Shown here: positions 60,680 to 64,000 of the stretch, piece after piece | How positions within the stretch are numbered: position 1 is the first letter of the stretch | Layout of the letters: every line of letters starts with the position of its first letter | Assembly (NCBI RefSeq): GCF_965221945.1 | Contig: NZ_OZ244925.1 | Location: 1,674,001-1,738,000, forward strand | Direction of reading: 5' to 3' | DNA length: 64,000 bases | From: Poriferisodalis sp965221945 | Lineage (GTDB): Bacteria > Actinomycetota > Acidimicrobiia > Acidimicrobiales > Poriferisodalaceae | Program-made: the position numbers and the translations under genes | The notes under the pieces: model-generated | Database searches by the model: none | Seen by the model: the letters and a program-made list of their open reading frames with translations, nothing else | What the model was told of the DNA's origin: nothing

Positions 60680-61432
60680 CTATTTCGCCCCGGTGATCGC
60701 TGCGAAGTGCTCGCGTACCTGAGCCGGACGGTGGGCGCGCACGTACTCGGGATTCTGGGACAGTGCGAGGTCGAGTAGCTCGAGCCGGTCCGGCGTCTGT
60801 AGCCAAGGCACCGGCACGTACAGCGGCAAACCGAATTGTCGCAACTGCCCCAGGCCGCTGTAGATGGCCTGCTGATAGACGGCTCGTTCGGGCCAGTCCA
60901 TGTCGTGCGGACCGAACCCGACGCCGCAGTCGAGCAGCAGATCTTGCGCGATCCCCGCCCGCCTGAGGCGCCCGATGTGCTCCCCGAACCACTCCACCAT
61001 CACGGCGACCGGGTCACCGCTCACATCGCGCACGCTGCGAAAATCCCGCCCCAGCATGAACGGCAGCACCACCGTCACCTCACGCTCGACAGCAAGCTCC
61101 ACCATCTCAGGTGTCTGCAGTGCGTCGCCGGCATTCAGCACAGCGGCGCCAGCATCGAGCGCCTGGCGAGCCACCTCGGGCTTTCGGGTATCGATCGCCA
61201 CATCAGCGCCCAGCGACAGCAGCCCGCGCAGCGGCCCAGAGACCCGCCGCCATTCCTCCGCTGCGCTCACCTCGTCGCTGCCGAGCGTGGAGCCTTCACC
61301 GCCGAGGTCGAAGTAGTCGGCGCCTTCGGCCATCAGCTCTGTGCCACGCGCGACTGCCTCATCGCAGTCGTGCACGACCGAGAACTCGGCCTTCGAGTCG
61401 GGAGAGGCGTTGACCACGCCGAAGATCTCCAC
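60680..61432 (-). CDS. Dihydropteroate-synthase-like protein, divergent
   Basis: A 250-residue TIM-barrel protein starting at GTG 61432 (TATGTT 6 nt upstream). The DHPS layout is there (V-V-N-A-S-P-D-S, Y-F-D-L-G-G-E-G-S-T-L-G, A-I-D-T-R-K-P-E-V-A, V-L-N-A-G-D-A-L, L-L-D-C-G-V-G-F-G), but the pterin-site motifs differ from T-P-D-S-F-S-D-G, G-G-E-S-T-R-P-G and D-P-G-I-G-F-G-K. It resembles the second, inactive folP-type genes known in actinobacteria more than the folate enzyme. No other folate gene is near. Confidence 0.75.
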   Translation of the reverse strand: MEIFGVVNASPDSKAEFSVVHDCDEAVARGTELMAEGADYFDLGGEGSTLGSDEVSAAEEWRRVSGPLRGLLSLGADVAIDTRKPEVARQALDAGAAVLNAGDALQTPEMVELAVEREVTVVLPFMLGRDFRSVRDVSGDPVAVMVEWFGEHIGRLRRAGIAQDLLLDCGVGFGPHDMDWPERAVYQQAIYSGLGQLRQFGLPLYVPVPWLQTPDRLELLDLALSQNPEYVRAHRPAQVREHFAAITGAK

Positions 61433-61438
61433 GGCCGC

Positions 61439-61444
61439 AACATA
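61439..61444 (-). promoter_or_regulatory. -10 box (TATGTT) for the DHPS-like gene
   Basis: On the minus strand TATGTT ends 6 nt before the GTG at 61432, with no ribosome site between. Confidence 0.4.
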
Positions 61445-61510
61445 GTCACGGCATGCCGACTGCGGCCGGGGACCGGTTCGATACCCGGTCGAGCCGACCG
61501 TGTCGAAGCG

Positions 61511-62059
61511 TCAGGCGAGGTCTGGATGCCGCAAGGCCTCGTCCGAGGGCGGGATGGCAATCAAGCGGCCCACCTGCGGCGGTACTGGCAGCTCCCGGTG
61601 CACCGCCCAGATCTCACCGAGCCGCTCATAGGGCTCGTCGGCCATCGGTGCCACACGGCGCGTCGGCCCGTCGATGTTCAGCGACATGACCTCGCAGATG
61701 GCCACAACGTAGTCATCTCGCGTCTGGGTCATCACTTGGAACGCATGCACGCGCTTGCGGTCGAAGCCCAACAGCTGGACGGAGATCACGTACGGCTCGT
61801 CGGGGCCAATCTCACGCACGTATGCGATGTGGTTCTGCGCCGAGAACGTGGTGATGTCCCGCACTGCCCGGTGCGCGGTACCAAGCCCGATGAATTCCAT
61901 CCAAGGTGCAATGGCGTCATCGAAGGCCACTAGGTAGTAGCCGGCATTGAGGTGGCCGTTGTAGTCGATCCACTGCTCCAACACCGTCCCCCGCAGCACC
62001 TCGACCGGTGCTGCGGCGACCTCGTCGGTCGGCTGCGGACTCAGCGATGCATCGCTCAC
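61511..62059 (-). CDS. Thioesterase family protein (hot-dog fold, 4HBT-like)
   Basis: A 182-residue protein starting at GTG 62059 with GAGGAG 6 nt upstream. It has the acyl-CoA thioesterase motif W-I-D-Y-N-G-H-L-N-A-G-Y-Y with the catalytic D/N and H, then H-I-A-Y-V-R-E and R-K-R-V-H-A-F-Q-V-M. The Y-N-G-H-L-N type includes 4-hydroxybenzoyl-CoA-like and betainyl-CoA thioesterases. It would release a free acid from its CoA ester in the cytosol. Confidence 0.86.
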   Translation of the reverse strand: MSDASLSPQPTDEVAAAPVEVLRGTVLEQWIDYNGHLNAGYYLVAFDDAIAPWMEFIGLGTAHRAVRDITTFSAQNHIAYVREIGPDEPYVISVQLLGFDRKRVHAFQVMTQTRDDYVVAICEVMSLNIDGPTRRVAPMADEPYERLGEIWAVHRELPVPPQVGRLIAIPPSDEALRHPDLA

Positions 62060-62121
62060 ACCAGTCTCCTCGCTGCCGGAACCGTCGGTCGTTCCCTGCG
62101 CAAGTGAACCAGCGATCGGGC

Positions 62122-63615
62122 TCAGTTGCTGCGGGCCAAGTCCGCCACGGTGACTGGCACGGCCGCACCGTTTCGATCACTGGCGTCGTCGTCGGGAATG
62201 GGCCAGAAGACGTCAGGCGGAGCATCGCGCAGTGACGCAGAGCGGGGCCGTTCGAGCGCCTCGGCAGTCCGGTCGGCCAGAGGTCTCACCATCGGCACGG
62301 CGGGTTCGCGAAACAGCCGTTGGGGAATCAAGGGTTCCCGAACCGGCCGTTGGATCGGCGCCGAGGACGTTTGTGTCGGGGGCACGCCGGGCGGCCCCAT
62401 ATACGTCGGGAGAGGAAGCGGATGACGTGTCATCGGCAGAAGAACCACAACTCCCACCGCCGCTATCACGCCCGAGATGGCGATCGGCAAACCGATGTCG
62501 CCAGTTGCATCGGCAGTGAAACCCATCAAGGGCGGCCCGATGAGCGCTCCGGTACCGGAGCAGAAGAACAACATGCCCATGACCGTGCCGAGGCCCGCCA
62601 ATCCGAACAAGTGAGCGGTGACGTGGCCGAGCAGCGCAACGAAGCCGCCATAGGACACCCCGAGGACCGAAGCGAAGACGATCAGCAGAGCGAACTTCGT
62701 CTCCAGTCCGCTCACTCGAGTCGTTGCGAACCAGATCGCGTACGCGACGGGCAGCCCGAAGAACGCTATCTTGAGCAGCCGGACCGAGCCCAGCGGTCGG
62801 GCCAGGCTCGTGAGCGCCATGCGCCCCACGATGCCCGAGAAGCCGATGATCGTGAACAACGCCACCGCTGCTCGCGGCGGCAGGCCATCGTCTTGGGCGA
62901 AGGTAACCACCGAACCCAATGATCCGATGACCGCCACGGTGAAGAACACACCCGAGGCTGACATCTGCCAGAAAGCAGCGGAACGCACCACCAGAGAGAC
63001 GTGACGCTTCGCGTCGCCCATGTCCATCTTCGGCGGCTGCTTGATCATGAAGAGCGCTACAGCAAAGATCCCCGCTGCCACCACTGCGAGCGCCTTCATG
63101 CCGCCACGCCATCCATAGACCTCGAGCAGCCATTGGGCCAGCGGCGCGAACAGCATCGTTCCCAGCCCTGAGCCGGTCGCCACGATGCCTTGAGCCACGG
63201 CGCGATGACGAACGAACCACATGGCCGTGAGTGCGAACAACGGTGCGTTGAACAGACCTCCACCGAAACCCAGGCCGACACCGAACAGCACATATCCGTG
63301 CCACAACACCGATATTTGCGACATGGCGAAGAGACCGCCGCAGAACATCGCTCCTCCGACGATGAGCAGCGGAGCGATGCCGAACCGGTCATACAGGCGG
63401 CCCGAGACCAGAGCACTGCCGAAGAACAGAAACACTGTGATCCCGAACACGAGGCTGATCGGTCCGTGCCCGGTCCCGAACTCGTCCGCCATGCTCTTCG
63501 CGAACGCGTTGAAGCTGTAGATCGTCCCGAACGCCGCCATGACGCTGAGGGCCGCGCCGCAGGCCGTGACCCAGCCGCGTGCCGAGTCGAGGTGCGTCGG
63601 GCCGCTGGCCATCAC
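62122..63615 (-). CDS. MFS transporter, oxalate/formate antiporter (OFA) type
   Basis: A 497-residue transporter with 12 hydrophobic segments in the first 415 residues and a Pro/Arg-rich hydrophilic C-terminus (about 425-497). The signature of the OFA group is seen: F-G-T-I-Y-S-F-N-A-F in helix 1, L-Y-D-R-F-G motif A, G-G-L-F-N-A-P, and G-L-G-T-V-M-G-M-L-F-F. Monocarboxylates are the usual substrates. Start GTG 63615 has TAGCCT exactly 7 nt upstream on the minus strand; ATG 63612 is the next codon. Confidence 0.85.
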   Translation of the reverse strand: MMASGPTHLDSARGWVTACGAALSVMAAFGTIYSFNAFAKSMADEFGTGHGPISLVFGITVFLFFGSALVSGRLYDRFGIAPLLIVGGAMFCGGLFAMSQISVLWHGYVLFGVGLGFGGGLFNAPLFALTAMWFVRHRAVAQGIVATGSGLGTMLFAPLAQWLLEVYGWRGGMKALAVVAAGIFAVALFMIKQPPKMDMGDAKRHVSLVVRSAAFWQMSASGVFFTVAVIGSLGSVVTFAQDDGLPPRAAVALFTIIGFSGIVGRMALTSLARPLGSVRLLKIAFFGLPVAYAIWFATTRVSGLETKFALLIVFASVLGVSYGGFVALLGHVTAHLFGLAGLGTVMGMLFFCSGTGALIGPPLMGFTADATGDIGLPIAISGVIAAVGVVVLLPMTRHPLPLPTYMGPPGVPPTQTSSAPIQRPVREPLIPQRLFREPAVPMVRPLADRTAEALERPRSASLRDAPPDVFWPIPDDDASDRNGAAVPVTVADLARSN

Positions 63616-63622
63616 CGTTGCG

Positions 63623-63628
63623 AGGCTA
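63623..63628 (-). promoter_or_regulatory. -10 box (TAGCCT) for the MFS gene
   Basis: On the minus strand TAGCCT ends 7 nt before the GTG at 63615. No Shine-Dalgarno is seen. Confidence 0.4.
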
Positions 63629-63700
63629 CGGCGGCAGCGCCGGCTCTGCGGAAGGATGCCTCAAGCCTGCCGCGGGCGACCGCAGGGCTCTGCGGGGTCG

Positions 63701-64000
63701 TCAGCCCAGACCCGAGACGTCGCGGACTGCGCCCTTGTCGGCGCTCATGGCCATGGCGGCATAGGCCCGCAGTGCTGTGCTCACCTGGCGTGGACGAGGC
63801 TTCGCTGGCTGCCAGCCAGCTGCATCCTGCTCTCCACGCCGCCGCTCCAGCTCAGCATCGTCGACGGCGAGGTTGATCGTGCGGTTCGGGATGTCGATCT
63901 CGATGGTGTCGCCGTCGTTCACGAGACCGATGAGCCCACCGGAGGCCGCCTCGGGCGAGACATGGCCGATCGACAAGCCCGAGGTGCCGCCCGAGAACCG
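63701..64000 (-). CDS. ilvD: Dihydroxy-acid dehydratase, C-terminal part (5' end off window)
   Basis: The last 99 codons of an IlvD/EDD enzyme run in from the right edge: R-F-S-G-G-T-S-G-L-S-I-G-H-V-S-P-E-A-A-S-G-G, with the catalytic Ser in S-G-G-T, then I-G-L-V-N-D-G-D-T-I-E-I-D-I-P, R-R and the final A-L-R-A-Y-A-A-M-A-M-S-A-D-K-G-A. It dehydrates dihydroxy acids in branched-chain amino acid synthesis. The last residues are extended compared with E. coli. Confidence 0.9.
   Translation of the reverse strand, partial: RFSGGTSGLSIGHVSPEAASGGLIGLVNDGDTIEIDIPNRTINLAVDDAELERRRGEQDAAGWQPAKPRPRQVSTALRAYAAMAMSADKGAVRDVSGLG

Noticed and set aside
1..64000. tRNA, rRNA and CRISPR arrays
   Set aside because: I searched by eye for T-loop (GGTTCGAATCC-like) strings and regularly spaced repeats and found none outside coding regions; a tRNAscan run would be the test.

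Overview
The window is a 64 kb piece of a high-GC actinobacterial chromosome. The gene content (CoA-ester enzymes, luciferase-like flavin oxidoreductases, CaiB/BaiF CoA-transferases, CoxL-type molybdenum hydroxylases, a DUF222/HNH nuclease, actinobacterial two-part MaoC dehydratases) fits an uncultured Acidimicrobiia-like lineage. That placement is inferred from gene families only. Many starts have no Shine-Dalgarno but carry a TANNNT -10 box 6-8 nt upstream, the leaderless pattern typical of Actinobacteria. No rRNA, tRNA or CRISPR array was recognised.

Layout. 0-11 kb: the end of an FAD oxidoreductase, DUF4031, a secreted M23 peptidase, an AI-2E permease, an inositol-phosphatase-type enzyme, a CPA2 antiporter, a crotonase, cyclophilin, a D-aminoacylase-type amidohydrolase, a lipoprotein and an M20 peptidase. 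11-19 kb: acyl-CoA dehydrogenase, LLM oxidoreductase, two alpha/beta hydrolases (one internally deleted), penicillin acylase, a TIGR01777 epimerase and a crotonase. 19-25 kb: VapBC, DUF169, VOC and rhodanese proteins, a DsbA/FrnE-type gene with TGA at the first active-site Cys codon, an acyl-CoA dehydrogenase and a Phd/PIN pair. 25-36 kb: dehydratase subunits, hydrolase, sulfhydrylase, a molybdenum hydroxylase with a double CaiB CoA-transferase, class II aldolase, aldehyde dehydrogenase and a possible Fe(II)/2OG oxygenase.

36-45 kb is a decaying accessory or defence island: a HigB toxin remnant next to an intact XRE antitoxin, a HIT protein, the 3' end of a DUF499-like ATPase gene, a macro-domain protein with an N-terminal extra domain, a DUF2188 protein, a NYN-domain gene split by an IS3/IS481-like element with clear ends and target duplication, and an SNF2/DUF3883 helicase frameshifted by a perfect 17-bp tandem duplication. 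A second damaged gene of this kind (HsdR-N-like, one TAG) lies at 57.7-59 kb.

45-64 kb returns to housekeeping and catabolism: HhH-GPD protein, VWA lipoprotein, acyl-CoA synthetase, PfkB kinase, methyltransferase, a second molybdenum hydroxylase, a BKACE enzyme, ferredoxin and a formate-dehydrogenase-like molybdoenzyme, an HNH protein, a DHPS-like protein, a thioesterase, an MFS transporter and the end of ilvD.

The most interesting observation is the candidate selenoprotein at 21852-22451 (U-P-W-C in place of C-P-W-C). The TAG and frameshift lesions elsewhere are a reason for caution, because they show that plain mutations or assembly errors also occur in this sequence.
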